DNA of 64,000 bases, taken from Peribacillus faecalis. Lineage in GTDB: Bacteria; Bacillota; Bacilli; Bacillales; DSM-1321. Below are positions 19,855 through 29,188 of this stretch, piece by piece; position 1 is the stretch's first letter, and each line of letters begins with the position of its first letter. Location of the stretch: NCBI RefSeq assembly GCF_014712675.1, contig NZ_JACXSI010000001.1, positions 124,001 through 188,000 on the forward strand. Direction: 5' to 3'. The notes beneath the pieces are model-generated. The model was not told the DNA's origin. It made no database searches and was given only the letters and a program-made list of their open reading frames with translations. Position numbers and translations under genes: made by a program.

Positions 19855-21675
19855 TTACACATTAAATTGGCTTTCATATAAACGGAAATAAAATCCCTTG
19901 CACCGAAGAAGTTCTGTATGAGTACCTTCTTCAATAATTTCCCCATCGTGAATGACATATATACGATCAGCATTTTCAATTGTTTTTAAACGATGGGCAA
20001 TCACAAAAGTCGTTCGCCCTTCCGTCAAATGATGCATTCCTGATTGAATAGCAATCTCTGTTCTTGTGTCGATGCTCGACGTAGCTTCATCGAGAATTAA
20101 AATATCCGAATTTGCTAATACAGCACGGGCAATCGCCAATAACTGACGCTGCCCTTGACTTAAATTTTTGCCGCCTGAATTGATAATCGTCTCATATTTT
20201 CCCGGCAAATGTTTGATGAACTGATGCGCCGAAGCAACTTTCGCTGCCTGAATTACTTCTTCGTCCGTTGCATCGAGACGTCCGTAGCGAATGTTTTCCA
20301 TTAATGTCCCGGAAAATAAATACGTTTCCTGAAGAACAATGCCGATCCGTTTTCGCAAATCATCAATTCGGTAATCCTTTATATCTTGTCCATCAATTAT
20401 GATCGATCCGCTTTGAAAATCATAAAACCGCGATAACAGATTTATGATGGTCGTTTTGCCTGAACCAGTCGGACCGACAAGAGCAATTGTTTCGCCCGGT
20501 TTTGCACGTAAAGAAATTCCTTTTAATATTTCTTTATCAGAATTATAGCCGAAATGCACCTTCTTAAACTCTACCTCACCCTTAATCCGTTCAATCCCAA
20601 CAGCCGTTTCGCTGTCCGTCAAATCCGGCACCTCATCCATGATTTCAAATACTCGTTCCGCTCCGGCAATTGCCGCTTGGAGGGTATTCATTAAGCTTGA
20701 AAGCTGATTGATTGGACGGAAAAATAACCGTGAATACGTGACAAATGAAGCGATAACACCGACCGTTGTCATACCGTTCAATGTCAGCAATGCTCCTGTG
20801 CCGATAATTAGCGCAATACCTAAGTTGTTAATAAAATTATTGACCGGACCTAAAAAACCGCTATACGTATCCGCAAGCATCGCTGAAGTTCGCAAGTTTT
20901 CATTGATGTTGCCAAACTGTGCGATTGAATCTTTCTCTTTACCAAAGAGCGTAATTACTTCTTTGCCGCTAATGCTTTCTTCCACAAAACCATTCAGTTC
21001 CCCTAAGTCCTTTTGACGCTTCGAAAAATTGCGGGAGCTGAATTGAATGATAACTTTTGATGCCCAAATCATTAACGGAATGACCCAAAATGATACTATC
21101 GCTAAAATCCAGTTAAGAGCGATCATTGCAATGGCCACGCCGATAATCGTCAATGCTGATGAAAAGATTTGTACGACACTTTGAGTGAGCGCATTATTCA
21201 TATTATCAATATCATTGGTCACACGGCTCATCAGTTCTCCATGCGAACGTTGATCAAAAAAGCGCAAACTCAAACTTTGCAGCTTCGCAAATAAATCAGA
21301 CCGTATGTTGCGAATCGTTCGGAGTGATACATGAATCATCACATATTGCTGAAGCCAAGTAAAAATCGAAGCAAATACATAAATGCCTGCTAATATAATC
21401 GCCATCCGAACCGAGCCGCTGACGTCTCGAGGAATAATATAATCATCGATAATAATCCCTATATAATACGGGCCTAGCAAACTCAAAACAGAAGAAAATA
21501 GCACAAATACAATGGCAGCAATAATTGCTATTCTTTGTTTTTGCATATAAAACCAAATACGTCTTGCAGTCTGTCTTTGGTTTTTCGCTTTTTTCTTCGG
21601 ACCGATGTAATGACGGCCTCCTCCTGGCCGCTGAAACTGAGGAGCTTCATTTTGTTTATTCATCGTCTGACTCAT
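19855..21675 (-). CDS. ABC exporter half-transporter, YfiC-like
   Basis: 606 residues with a basic, Gly/Arg-rich N-terminal tail (1-40), six-helix membrane domain and C-terminal ATPase. Walker A GPTGSGKTT, Walker B LILDEATS and H-loop VIAHRLKT are intact; the signature is LSQGQRQ, a degenerate form. It overlaps the 21672 gene by four bases (ATGA), so the two are translationally coupled and form a heterodimer. Resembles YfiC/YfiB-type multidrug exporters. Substrate not deducible. Regulated with its partner by the adjacent PadR-type gene, by inference. Confidence 0.88.
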   Translation of the reverse strand: MSQTMNKQNEAPQFQRPGGGRHYIGPKKKAKNQRQTARRIWFYMQKQRIAIIAAIVFVLFSSVLSLLGPYYIGIIIDDYIIPRDVSGSVRMAIILAGIYVFASIFTWLQQYVMIHVSLRTIRNIRSDLFAKLQSLSLRFFDQRSHGELMSRVTNDIDNMNNALTQSVVQIFSSALTIIGVAIAMIALNWILAIVSFWVIPLMIWASKVIIQFSSRNFSKRQKDLGELNGFVEESISGKEVITLFGKEKDSIAQFGNINENLRTSAMLADTYSGFLGPVNNFINNLGIALIIGTGALLTLNGMTTVGVIASFVTYSRLFFRPINQLSSLMNTLQAAIAGAERVFEIMDEVPDLTDSETAVGIERIKGEVEFKKVHFGYNSDKEILKGISLRAKPGETIALVGPTGSGKTTIINLLSRFYDFQSGSIIIDGQDIKDYRIDDLRKRIGIVLQETYLFSGTLMENIRYGRLDATDEEVIQAAKVASAHQFIKHLPGKYETIINSGGKNLSQGQRQLLAIARAVLANSDILILDEATSSIDTRTEIAIQSGMHHLTEGRTTFVIAHRLKTIENADRIYVIHDGEIIEEGTHTELLRCKGFYFRLYESQFNV

Positions 21676-23411
21676 TTCACTCCCGCCTCCTTGCCGACCT
21701 GAGTAGCATAAATTTCTTGATACAATTTATTCTCGATAATTAGTTGCTGATGTGTACCGATTCCCGCTATTTTCCCATCCTCTAACACAATAATTTGGTC
21801 AGCGTTTTTAACCGATGAAATTTTAGAAGAAATAATAATTTTCGTCGTTCCTGCAAATTCGTTTTTCAGCACCTTTTGGATTGCCGCTTCAGATAAAGCA
21901 TCGACTGCAGAAGTTGAGTCATCAAGGACGATAATTGCCGGCTTACGCACAAAAGCACGAGCGATGGAAATACGCTGTTTTTGCCCGCCTGATAAATTCG
22001 ATGCTCCTTGAGTCAAATGGTAATCCAGTTCTCCATCAAGCTTTCGGACAAATTCAGCAGCCTGCGCAGACACAATAGCCGTCTCCATCTCTTCTTCCGT
22101 AGCGTACTTTTTGCCATATCCCAAGTTTTCCTTTATAGTGCCGGAAAACAACAGCGCTTTTTGCGGCACAAATCCAATCGCTTCACGCAATGTTGTCAAA
22201 TCGTATTGGTTAATATTTATACCATCAAGTAAAATCTCACCCTTATCTGCATCATATAAACGAGGCAACAACTGAACTAAGCTTGATTTCCCGCTTCCAG
22301 TTGAACCAATCACACCGATTGTTTGACCGCTTTTAACATGAAAATTTAAATCAGACAGTACATATTCGCCGTTTTTGCTGTAACTGTAGCTGACATTTTC
22401 AAATTGCAATTCTCCACGTATGTTTTCCCTCTTCTCGGCATGTTCGATTTGCTTAATGTCCTCTTCTGTATCGAGCACTTGCATAATCCTGTCGCCGGAA
22501 GGAAAGGCACGGGTAATTTGCATAAGCACATGGCTACTCGTCATTAGCGAGTTCATAATAATCGTCAAATAATTGATGAAAGCGATAATGACACCAACGT
22601 TGACCGTTCCATTATCAACCTTAATCGCTCCCATCCAAATCGCAGCGACAATTCCAAGGTTGACAATAAATAATAAAATCGGCGACAATCCCATAATTAC
22701 TTGGTCAGCACGTATATTGACAGCTGTCAAATTATCGTTCACCGTATGGAATTGCTTCACTTCATGTTGTTGGCGGCCAAAAGCTTTAACAACACGCATG
22801 CCCGCCAAATTCTCCTGCAGTTTCGTATTGACGCGATCGACCGCTTCCTGAACCTTGCCAAACAAACTTCCTGCTTTAATCGTGAAAATGACAATCAGCA
22901 CAACGAGAATCGGCACAACAACCATTAAAATCGGAAATAATTCTCGAGCAGTGAAAAACACAATAATAATGCTACCGATAAACATAATCGGACCTCGGAC
23001 AAAGATTCTTAATGTCATCATAATCGCCTGTTGCAATGTCGTTATATCATTTGTCAAAATCGTAATCAGTTTACCTGAACCAAATTTATCAGTATTCGGA
23101 CCTGAGAAATAGCCGATTTTCCGAAATACATCTTTACGAAGATCCGCAGCGACATTCACTGCAGTACGGGTGCTGAAAATTGTACTCCCCATCCCTCCCA
23201 ATAGTCCGATGACAGCTGATACAAGCATCCAAATACCCATCGTCACAACATAAGCTTTGTCTCCTTCCGCTATCCCGTTGTCGATTATATTTTGCATAAT
23301 AGCAGGCTGTATTAAGTCCATTCCAATTTCAACAAACATGAAAAAAGGACCAAGAAAAGCTATCCACATATATGGTCTTATATATTTCATTAATTTACGA
23401 AAAGATTTCAT
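21672..23411 (-). CDS. ABC exporter half-transporter, YfiB-like, degenerate ATPase
   Basis: 579 residues, MKSFRKLMKYIRPYMWIAF at the start as in YfiB. Six-helix membrane domain, then ATPase with Walker A GSTGSGKSS and canonical NLSGGQKQR. Walker B reads IIVLDDSTS (Asp for the catalytic Glu) and the switch histidine is absent: IIISSKISS where IIAHRLS is expected. It therefore carries a non-hydrolytic site, the partner having the hydrolytic residues, as in heterodimeric multidrug exporters. Follows the PadR regulator by about 40 bases in one operon. Confidence 0.88.
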   Translation of the reverse strand: MKSFRKLMKYIRPYMWIAFLGPFFMFVEIGMDLIQPAIMQNIIDNGIAEGDKAYVVTMGIWMLVSAVIGLLGGMGSTIFSTRTAVNVAADLRKDVFRKIGYFSGPNTDKFGSGKLITILTNDITTLQQAIMMTLRIFVRGPIMFIGSIIIVFFTARELFPILMVVVPILVVLIVIFTIKAGSLFGKVQEAVDRVNTKLQENLAGMRVVKAFGRQQHEVKQFHTVNDNLTAVNIRADQVIMGLSPILLFIVNLGIVAAIWMGAIKVDNGTVNVGVIIAFINYLTIIMNSLMTSSHVLMQITRAFPSGDRIMQVLDTEEDIKQIEHAEKRENIRGELQFENVSYSYSKNGEYVLSDLNFHVKSGQTIGVIGSTGSGKSSLVQLLPRLYDADKGEILLDGININQYDLTTLREAIGFVPQKALLFSGTIKENLGYGKKYATEEEMETAIVSAQAAEFVRKLDGELDYHLTQGASNLSGGQKQRISIARAFVRKPAIIVLDDSTSAVDALSEAAIQKVLKNEFAGTTKIIISSKISSVKNADQIIVLEDGKIAGIGTHQQLIIENKLYQEIYATQVGKEAGVK

Positions 23412-23449
23412 CCTCTTACACCCTCTTACTTCATATCCACATTATGTAA

Positions 23450-23929
23450 CTACTCATTTTTCTTTTGGAAGTCTTTAAGCTCCTGTTGCAATTGTTTCAA
23501 TAAGCTGACAAGCGTTTCTGTTTGTTCCGGCTGATTGCGAACAACTTTTTCCGCATGACGTATTTGCTCTTTCAGCAGCAGCAACTCGTGCTTCAAATGC
23601 CGTGCTTCCTTCGATTGTTTCCATTCTAGGACGCTTCTCCACTCCGTCCAAAAATCTTTGCCATTTAAATCTTGAATGCGTTTCATTGTATGCTCTCTTC
23701 CAATCGCATTCAATTCATAGACATTTTTACCGTCTATTTCTTTGACATCGACATATCCGTTTTGCTGAAGCATCTGCAGCATCGGATAAATCGTGCCTGC
23801 GCTGGGACTATACACATTTCCGCTTCGTTCAGCCAGCTCCTTCATAATTTGATAGCCGTGCATCGGCTTCTCCAGCAATAAGCAAGATACAGCTAACTGA
23901 ATAAATCCGGTTCTTCTTGATTTTTTCAT
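23450..23929 (-). CDS. PadR-family transcriptional regulator
   Basis: 159 residues. Winged helix at 8-85 (LAVSCLLLEKPMHGYQIMKEL, then AGTIYPMLQMLQQNGYV), the PadR hallmark, followed by a long charged helical C-terminal region for dimerisation. Such regulators usually repress a neighbouring efflux operon and are released by the transported drug. First gene of an operon with the two ABC half-transporters, so autoregulation with them is likely. Ribosome site AGGGGGCAAGAG. Confidence 0.9.
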   Translation of the reverse strand: MKKSRRTGFIQLAVSCLLLEKPMHGYQIMKELAERSGNVYSPSAGTIYPMLQMLQQNGYVDVKEIDGKNVYELNAIGREHTMKRIQDLNGKDFWTEWRSVLEWKQSKEARHLKHELLLLKEQIRHAEKVVRNQPEQTETLVSLLKQLQQELKDFQKKNE

Positions 23930-23958
23930 TTCTCTTGCCCCCTATCTATTACGATAAT

Positions 23959-23977
23959 ATTAATCGATATAGTTAAT
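23959..23977. promoter_or_regulatory. candidate PadR operator
   Basis: ATTAATCGATATAGTTAAT, an inverted repeat of ATTAA/TTAAT with a nine-base centre, about 30 bases upstream of the padR gene. Candidate by position only. Confidence 0.3.
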
Positions 23978-24067
23978 TTTTGTCTAATTTTATTTACTGA
24001 TAATTTTTCATGAATACATAAAAACACCGAAATATGGAAAATTACTTATAGATAAGGAGGTGCTAAA

Positions 24068-24319
24068 ATGACCAGAATTGGTGTAGAGGAAGGATTAACG
24101 GATATTCAGCAGGCTTTAAGCGCACAAGGCTATGACGTATCCCAGCTGCGACATGCTGCCGATGCGGCAAATGTTAACTATGACTTTTGTGTAGTAACAG
24201 GTTTGGATACGAACGTTATGGGTATTCAAGACACGAGCACAAAAGCGTCCATCATTGAAGCGAACGGACTAACAGCTGATGATATTGTCAGCGTAATTAA
24301 AAGCAGGCTTAATCAATAA
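24068..24319 (+). CDS. ykuS: UPF0180 family protein YkuS
   Basis: 83 residues, MTRIGVEEGLTDIQQALSAQGYDV and VVTGLDTNVMGIQDTSTKAS, the UPF0180 (YkuS) family. Function unknown; no catalytic motif or membrane segment. Perfect AAGGAGGTG ribosome site. Monocistronic, with a terminator after it. Its neighbourhood is like B. subtilis, where ykuS follows dapH-dapL. Confidence 0.92.
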   Translation: MTRIGVEEGLTDIQQALSAQGYDVSQLRHAADAANVNYDFCVVTGLDTNVMGIQDTSTKASIIEANGLTADDIVSVIKSRLNQ

Positions 24320-24376
24320 GCGTCCTGCTTATACTTAAGTAAATAACCGCGTTTGTAAGACATAACATGTAATGTA

Positions 24377-24418
24377 AAAAAAGGCCCTCGAAAAACTATG
24401 ACTGATCGAGGGCCTCTC
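24377..24418. terminator. bidirectional terminator after ykuS
   Basis: AGGCCCTCGA (24382-24391) pairs with TCGAGGGCCT (24406-24415); A7 run before, weak T-rich end after. Confidence 0.85.
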
Positions 24419-24427
24419 TATTTGCTT

Positions 24428-25582
24428 TTAATGTATTAAATCTCTTAAATGAATGCCGCAGCCGTCAGCAAGCGATTCTCCTAACTGTTTATCCGCTTGA
24501 TAGAAGTGCATAATTACTTCCCTGACTATATCAACATTGCAATCCTTTAACTGAGACAATTCGTGAACCAGGTTAGCAATTACTGTTTTTTGGATATCTT
24601 CACGATAACTTCTGTAAATTTCCCCTGCTTGCTTATAGGCATCTTGATTTTGTTTTGACAGGCTTCCTTCAAGCCATTGCGTTGTATAATCTTTTTCGCT
24701 TAGTCTTTCTTCTCTATCTAATACTGCTACTTCATTTAATGTCATTATCCCGACTTTATGGTAAGGAAAATCACATTCAAGCCAATCATTAGTAGGATCA
24801 AGCGGATCATATGAATAGTGAGCGTTTTTCTCCGGATCTAAAACTTGCATAAATAAGTCCCATTCAGGATAATCGCCTCTCTCAATGGCAATATACATAT
24901 CATGTGTCGCATAATGGCGATCGAGCACCTTTACCCGCTCTGCCTCATTGGGTTTTAAACTGACGATACCTTGCTTCGGAATATACCGAAGCTTCACATA
25001 ATATTCTTTACCTTCAGCATTTGTCATTCTATACGCATGTACTGTTGTACCGCGCATTGTACGATAAGAGGCCGGAATGCCTTCATCTGTGTACAAGTGC
25101 AAGAGCATATTTGTTGTCTCACTGTTTTGCGCCATAAATGACCAATAGTGTACAGGGTCTAAATTATTTAATTCCCCTTTCATTTTTAGAGAAACAATAG
25201 GGTCACGAACAAAGCTGACCGGCAAATTACTACCGACAAACTCATAATTCCCTTTGTCCGCAAGAAATTTCACCGTAAACTCATGAGGCTCTCGCACTGT
25301 TTCAGTAGTATTCACTCCATGAGCATTCGTTGCAAAATGAGCTGAAATAGCTGTCTCTTCTCCTGCATCTTGAAAAAAAGCTAAGTCCGTATATGCCTTC
25401 ATGCTGTTCGTTAGCTTAAACGTTCCAAAAGCGCTAAACCCGCATGCTCCATAAGTACTTTCCGGTAAAATCTCTTTTCCGTAATAAGCTAACGCTTCTG
25501 CTATATGCGGTTCTTCTAAAACAAACGGTCCTCTTCTGCAAGCATTTTTTGCAAGCTCTTGTTCAATTAAATTCATATCCAT
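24428..25582 (-). CDS. catalase-fold protein lacking the catalytic and haem-ligand residues
   Basis: 384 residues aligning over about 35-290 with the core of haem catalases: EFTVKFLADKGNYEFVGSNLPVSFVRDPI, GIPASYRTMRG, DMYIAIERGDYPEWDLFMQVL. The essential sites are gone. The distal His of the VHAKGAGA motif is Gly45 (YGACGFSA), the distal Asn of VGNNTP is Ser118, and RFST of the haem pocket is HFAT (82-85). The C-terminal stretch with the proximal Tyr (RLFxYxDxxRxR) is replaced by an unrelated helical segment (about 300-384). It is unlikely to be a catalase; perhaps a binding or structural role. The gene is intact with a good AAAGGGGGA site. Not in this place in B. subtilis. Confidence 0.8.
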   Translation of the reverse strand: MDMNLIEQELAKNACRRGPFVLEEPHIAEALAYYGKEILPESTYGACGFSAFGTFKLTNSMKAYTDLAFFQDAGEETAISAHFATNAHGVNTTETVREPHEFTVKFLADKGNYEFVGSNLPVSFVRDPIVSLKMKGELNNLDPVHYWSFMAQNSETTNMLLHLYTDEGIPASYRTMRGTTVHAYRMTNAEGKEYYVKLRYIPKQGIVSLKPNEAERVKVLDRHYATHDMYIAIERGDYPEWDLFMQVLDPEKNAHYSYDPLDPTNDWLECDFPYHKVGIMTLNEVAVLDREERLSEKDYTTQWLEGSLSKQNQDAYKQAGEIYRSYREDIQKTVIANLVHELSQLKDCNVDIVREVIMHFYQADKQLGESLADGCGIHLRDLIH

Positions 25583-25719
25583 TGCAAGTCCCCCTTTTCA
25601 TTACAATAAATTCCCTCTCCCCCCCTTTATAAAACTAAAGTTTTCTAGAGATTTGTTTGATGAGTAGGAAATACAGTAAAATATAGCGAAATATACAAGG
25701 ATGGAAGGAGGAGAGATTT

Positions 25720-25926
25720 TTGAATAAAAACAAACTAAGAATGTTCATCTTAATATTCAGAATTATCGTTATCCTTACAATAGGCGGTACAGTAATTAAT
25801 CAAATATATAAAAACTATCAAGCGAATACTCTTATTACCGAGGAATGTTTTAATGACTTTGATGAAGAGAAAGCAGTAGTAGTTATTAAGAGCGATGACC
25901 TTTTGTCGCTAGTCAGTTGTGAATAA
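25720..25926 (+). CDS. hypothetical small single-pass membrane protein
   Basis: 68 residues starting at TTG, eight bases after AAGGAGG. A positively charged N-terminus (NKNKLR) is followed by one hydrophobic helix (about 8-26) and an acidic C-terminal tail with two cysteines (ECFNDF, LVSCE). Type II membrane topology or an uncleaved signal anchor. I do not recognise a family. Its own terminator follows. The ribosome site and helix make it probably real. Confidence 0.6.
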   Translation: MNKNKLRMFILIFRIIVILTIGGTVINQIYKNYQANTLITEECFNDFDEEKAVVVIKSDDLLSLVSCE

Positions 25927-25949
25927 TAATAGTTTTGCACGATGACAGC

Positions 25950-25988
25950 AAAAAGGCTGACGCCAAAGAACGCGTCAACCTTTATTAC
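25950..25988. terminator. bidirectional terminator before dapL
   Basis: AAAAAGG-TGACGC pairs with GCGTCA-CCTTT, one bulge, between convergent genes. Confidence 0.8.
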
Positions 25989-25991
25989 TAT

Positions 25992-27113
25992 TTAATTACC
26001 TTTATACTGTATATACTTCACTAACAAGTCGATCGCTTTCGGAATCGCTTCTTCATGCGGATTAAGTTTCGCATGATGGAGACCATACTCCGAATCGACG
26101 CCGAGCCAAAACATGAAACCAGGAATCTCCTTCAGCATGTAGCCGAAATCTTCACCCGTCATCGCTTCACGGCAACGAATGACTTTTATGTTTGTTTGCT
26201 CCTCAGCAAATGCCACAAACTCCTCTGTCAAGGTTTCATCATTGTCCACTTGGTAATACATCGCACCATAATCAATCGTAACTTCGCATTCATAGCCGAC
26301 TTTCAAACCTTCAGCCAATGCTTCAATACGTGACTTCACTTTCTTCATGCTTTCTGCAGACAGTGTACGAATTGTCCCTTCCAGTCTGGCATTATCAGCA
26401 ATGACGTTTTGAACTGTGCCTCCAGTAATCTTTCCAATCGTAACAACTGCTGAATCTAATGGATTCACATTTCTCGAAACAATGGATTGCAATTGATTGA
26501 CGAACTGGCATGCTGCAATGACCATATCATTCGTTTGGTGAGGATAAGCAGCATGTCCGCCCTTGCCCTTCAAATCAATAAATAACTCTGATGTATTGGC
26601 AAATAATAACCCTGGTTTGACAGCGATTGTTCCGACTGGATATTCTGGCGCAACGTGGAGAGCGATAATCATATCAGGCTTATTTTCCACCATATAACTC
26701 GATGTCATCATCGGCTCTGCTCCACCTGGACCTTCCTCTGCCGGCTGAAAAATAAACAGCAAGTCATCATCGATTGGATGAGAAACGAAATGTGTCAGCA
26801 CCCCTAAAGCGATACTCATATGGAAATCATGACCGCATGCATGCATTCGCCCTTCATGCTTAGAAGGGAATGCTAAACCAGTTTGTTCTTCAATAGGAAG
26901 ACCGTCAATATCAGCACGGTAAGCTATTGTCTTCGTCGGTTTTTTTCCCTTCACTTTTACAAAAATACCGGTTTTCCACGTCTCTATTGTCAGCCGATCC
27001 TTCGGAAGCCCGTTTAAGTAATCTAGCAAATAGGCTTGCGTCTTAAATTCCTGAAAGCCTAACTCAGGTATTTGGTGCAAATCTCTTCTTATACTAATAA
27101 AATCGCTCACCAT
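25992..27113 (-). CDS. dapL: N-acetyldiaminopimelate deacetylase
   Basis: M20-family metallohydrolase of 373 residues (YkuR of B. subtilis) that removes acetate from N-acetyl-LL-diaminopimelate, the last step specific to the acetylase branch of lysine/peptidoglycan precursor synthesis. Metal-site signature [10 protein letters not shown] near residue 100, [10 protein letters not shown] near 135, dimerisation domain at about 180-285, and a second metal-site region TGEDFGYML near 320. Downstream of dapH on the same strand; a hairpin separates them. PatA, the aminotransferase of the same branch, is also in this window. Confidence 0.94.
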   Translation of the reverse strand: MVSDFISIRRDLHQIPELGFQEFKTQAYLLDYLNGLPKDRLTIETWKTGIFVKVKGKKPTKTIAYRADIDGLPIEEQTGLAFPSKHEGRMHACGHDFHMSIALGVLTHFVSHPIDDDLLFIFQPAEEGPGGAEPMMTSSYMVENKPDMIIALHVAPEYPVGTIAVKPGLLFANTSELFIDLKGKGGHAAYPHQTNDMVIAACQFVNQLQSIVSRNVNPLDSAVVTIGKITGGTVQNVIADNARLEGTIRTLSAESMKKVKSRIEALAEGLKVGYECEVTIDYGAMYYQVDNDETLTEEFVAFAEEQTNIKVIRCREAMTGEDFGYMLKEIPGFMFWLGVDSEYGLHHAKLNPHEEAIPKAIDLLVKYIQYKGN

Positions 27114-27140
27114 ACATCCTCCTGCTCGTTTTTCACCATT

Positions 27141-27180
27141 TTAAAAATGACCTAAAGGCGATTTCCACCGATAGGTCATT
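27141..27180 (-). terminator. hairpin between dapH and dapL (terminator or attenuator)
   Basis: On the minus strand ATGACCTA pairs with TAGGTCAT (27147-27154 / 27172-27179), followed by TTTTTAAAA. It would end or reduce transcription between dapH and dapL. Confidence 0.65.
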
Positions 27181-27194
27181 CGTTATGCTACTTC

Positions 27195-27905
27195 TTATAG
27201 TTTGCGAAGCTCTTGCATAATTTCAGTTTTAGATTTTGTTTTGTCATCGATTTGTTTGATGACACGGGCTGGAGCGCCTACTGCTACTGAGTATGGAGGA
27301 ATGTCCTCTGTAACAATTGCGCCGGCAGCGATTACTGAACCTTCGCCGATACGAACGCCTTCTAATACAACAGCATTAGCACCAACTAATACGTTGTCTT
27401 CAATGATTACAGGCTGTGCTGAAGGCGGCTCGATTACGCCAGCAAGAACTGCACCAGCTCCGATGTGACAGTTGTTACCTACAGTCGCACGACCTCCCAT
27501 AACAACGTTCATATCGATCATTGTGCCAGCTCCGATTACAGCGCCAATGTTAATAGAAGCGCCCATCATGATAACTGCGTTGTCGCCGATTTCCACTTGG
27601 TCACGGATGATTGCGCCTGGCTCGATACGAGCATTAACGCCTTTCATATCCAATAATGGAAGCGCCGAATTTCTGCGGTCGTTTTCCACTACATAATCTT
27701 CAATTTTAGCAGCATTAGCTTCTAAAGCAGCGCTAACTTCTGCCCAATCGCCGAACACAACGCCTGATTTACCGTCAATAAACGTTTTTGAGCTTTCGCC
27801 AAAGTTAATACCTTCAAGGTCACCTTTAATGTAAACTTTTACAGGTGTTGTTTTTTTTGCATTTCCAATAAATGCGATAATTTCTTTTGCATCTAACATT
27901 TTCAT
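27195..27905 (-). CDS. dapH: tetrahydrodipicolinate N-acetyltransferase
   Basis: Transfers acetyl from acetyl-CoA to tetrahydrodipicolinate. 236 residues: an alpha/beta N-terminal domain ([13 protein letters not shown]...) and from about 95 a left-handed beta-helix of hexapeptide repeats ([21 protein letters not shown]...), ending in [13 protein letters not shown]. Matches B. subtilis YkuQ (DapH). GGAGGA precedes the ATG at a rather long spacing. First gene of the dapH-dapL pair. Confidence 0.95.
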   Translation of the reverse strand: MKMLDAKEIIAFIGNAKKTTPVKVYIKGDLEGINFGESSKTFIDGKSGVVFGDWAEVSAALEANAAKIEDYVVENDRRNSALPLLDMKGVNARIEPGAIIRDQVEIGDNAVIMMGASINIGAVIGAGTMIDMNVVMGGRATVGNNCHIGAGAVLAGVIEPPSAQPVIIEDNVLVGANAVVLEGVRIGEGSVIAAGAIVTEDIPPYSVAVGAPARVIKQIDDKTKSKTEIMQELRKL

Positions 27906-27992
27906 AAAAAGAAGTTCCTCCTAATATTCAGTAAATATGCTATTTTTTACTTTATCAAACCGCTTCATTTAAAACAAGCTAAACGTTCTTAA

Positions 27993-28877
27993 TTATTGCA
28001 TACTTGTTTCTTCTATATATTCTTTGACAACTTCAACAAAAGCCTGCACTTGCTGAAGCTCGAATGACTTTTCATATCCTAACAACCATGTGTCCCGCTC
28101 AAGATGCTCATTATGCTCATCTAATAAAGGAATTTTAAAAATATCGACATCGTGGTTTTGAATCGTGATTGCTGGCAAAATTGCATAACCGATGCCATTA
28201 AGCGCCATTTGCTTGCACGTCTCAATTTGATCAACAACAATCGTTTGCTTTGGTGTGCTTTGAAAATGATGATGCCACCAATTTTGAATTTCCTGATAAT
28301 AATTAGAATCGCTCTTAAATTGAATGAACGGTCGATTTGTTTTCAATACATCCTCAAGCTTATTCATCTCTGTATCGACCAAATAAAGATGGTCTTTAAA
28401 TAGATGATGACGGACACCTTTCCAGTCAGGAGTTCCACGAATGATACCAATGTGAACGGTATCATCATATAAAGCTTTTAAAATGTCACTACTCCAGCCT
28501 GTCACTAATGAAATTTTCGCTTGCGGATATTTATTGACGTAGCGCTTCAGTACTTTCGGGAGCCAATTTTGCCCGACAATTGTTGCACAAGCGATTTTCA
28601 GTGTGCCATACACTTTTCGGTCCATTGCCTGAATCGATTCGCGAACTTGTTCCTCACGCATCATCACATCTTGTGCAAGCTTAATAATTTCCTCGCCGGC
28701 TGGTGTTAAGGTCAACCCCTTTTGCGAACGGATAAAGATCTTTGTCTCCCAAGCCTTTTCAATCGTCTGCAGACGTTGGGATAAAGCTGGCTGCGATACA
28801 AATAATCGTTCAGCAGCCTTTCTCATATTCATTTCCTGAGCTAAAACGGTCAACAGCTGATACTCTGAAAAATTCAT
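27993..28877 (-). CDS. ccpC: LysR-family catabolite regulator CcpC
   Basis: 294 residues; winged-helix DNA-binding domain at 2-60 (MRKAAERLFVSQPALSQRLQ) and a type 2 periplasmic-binding-like effector domain. In B. subtilis CcpC represses citB and citZ with citrate as effector. Long identical stretches (NMRKAAERLFVSQPALSQ, TIEKAW, SLVTGWSSDILK, QIETCKQMALNGIGYAILP) support orthology. GAGGGG lies before the ATG. Only about 20 bases separate the start from a repeat element, so its promoter must lie within or beyond that repeat. Confidence 0.94.
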   Translation of the reverse strand: MNFSEYQLLTVLAQEMNMRKAAERLFVSQPALSQRLQTIEKAWETKIFIRSQKGLTLTPAGEEIIKLAQDVMMREEQVRESIQAMDRKVYGTLKIACATIVGQNWLPKVLKRYVNKYPQAKISLVTGWSSDILKALYDDTVHIGIIRGTPDWKGVRHHLFKDHLYLVDTEMNKLEDVLKTNRPFIQFKSDSNYYQEIQNWWHHHFQSTPKQTIVVDQIETCKQMALNGIGYAILPAITIQNHDVDIFKIPLLDEHNEHLERDTWLLGYEKSFELQQVQAFVEVVKEYIEETSMQ

Positions 28878-28895
28878 ACTACCCCTCTAATCATC

Positions 28896-29168
28896 TAAAA
28901 ACCGTCACCGGTCCTTTTTCATTTTTGATTTTGCTCCTAGATACCACTTTAATGAAAAAGGAGACATGCGGGAGGACTAAGACAGCCGCGCCGTGAAACC
29001 CGCTCTTGGTTTCACAGAGTGGATGGCTTAGGACCGAGCATGGCAGGTGTAAGGTTAGACAGCTTTCTTATTTCGAAGTTATACTTTCTTACTTTTTTAA
29101 AACCGTCACCGGTCCTTTTTCATTTTTGATTTTGCTCCTAGATACCACTTCAATGAAAAAGGAGACAT
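28896..29168 (+). repeat. A-B-A repeat array
   Basis: Two A units (28896-28967 and 29097-29168) differ at one base over about 70: head AAAACCGTCACCGG, arms TCCTTTTTCATT/AATGAAAAAGGA. Between them is a B unit (28958-29063): CATGC/GCATG, CTAAG/CTTAG and GTGAAACC/GGTTTCAC stems, ending AGGTGTAAGGTTAGACA. The array fills the interval between the ccpC start and the cbpB stop and lies antisense to both genes. Confidence 0.85.
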
Positions 29169-29188
29169 AAGAAGAGAGTCTAATCTTT

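Noticed and set aside
28896-29168. CRISPR-like look of regularly spaced repeats
   Set aside because: Spacing is about 170-200 bases, the between-repeat sequence is itself repeated (unit B) rather than unique, and no cas genes are present.
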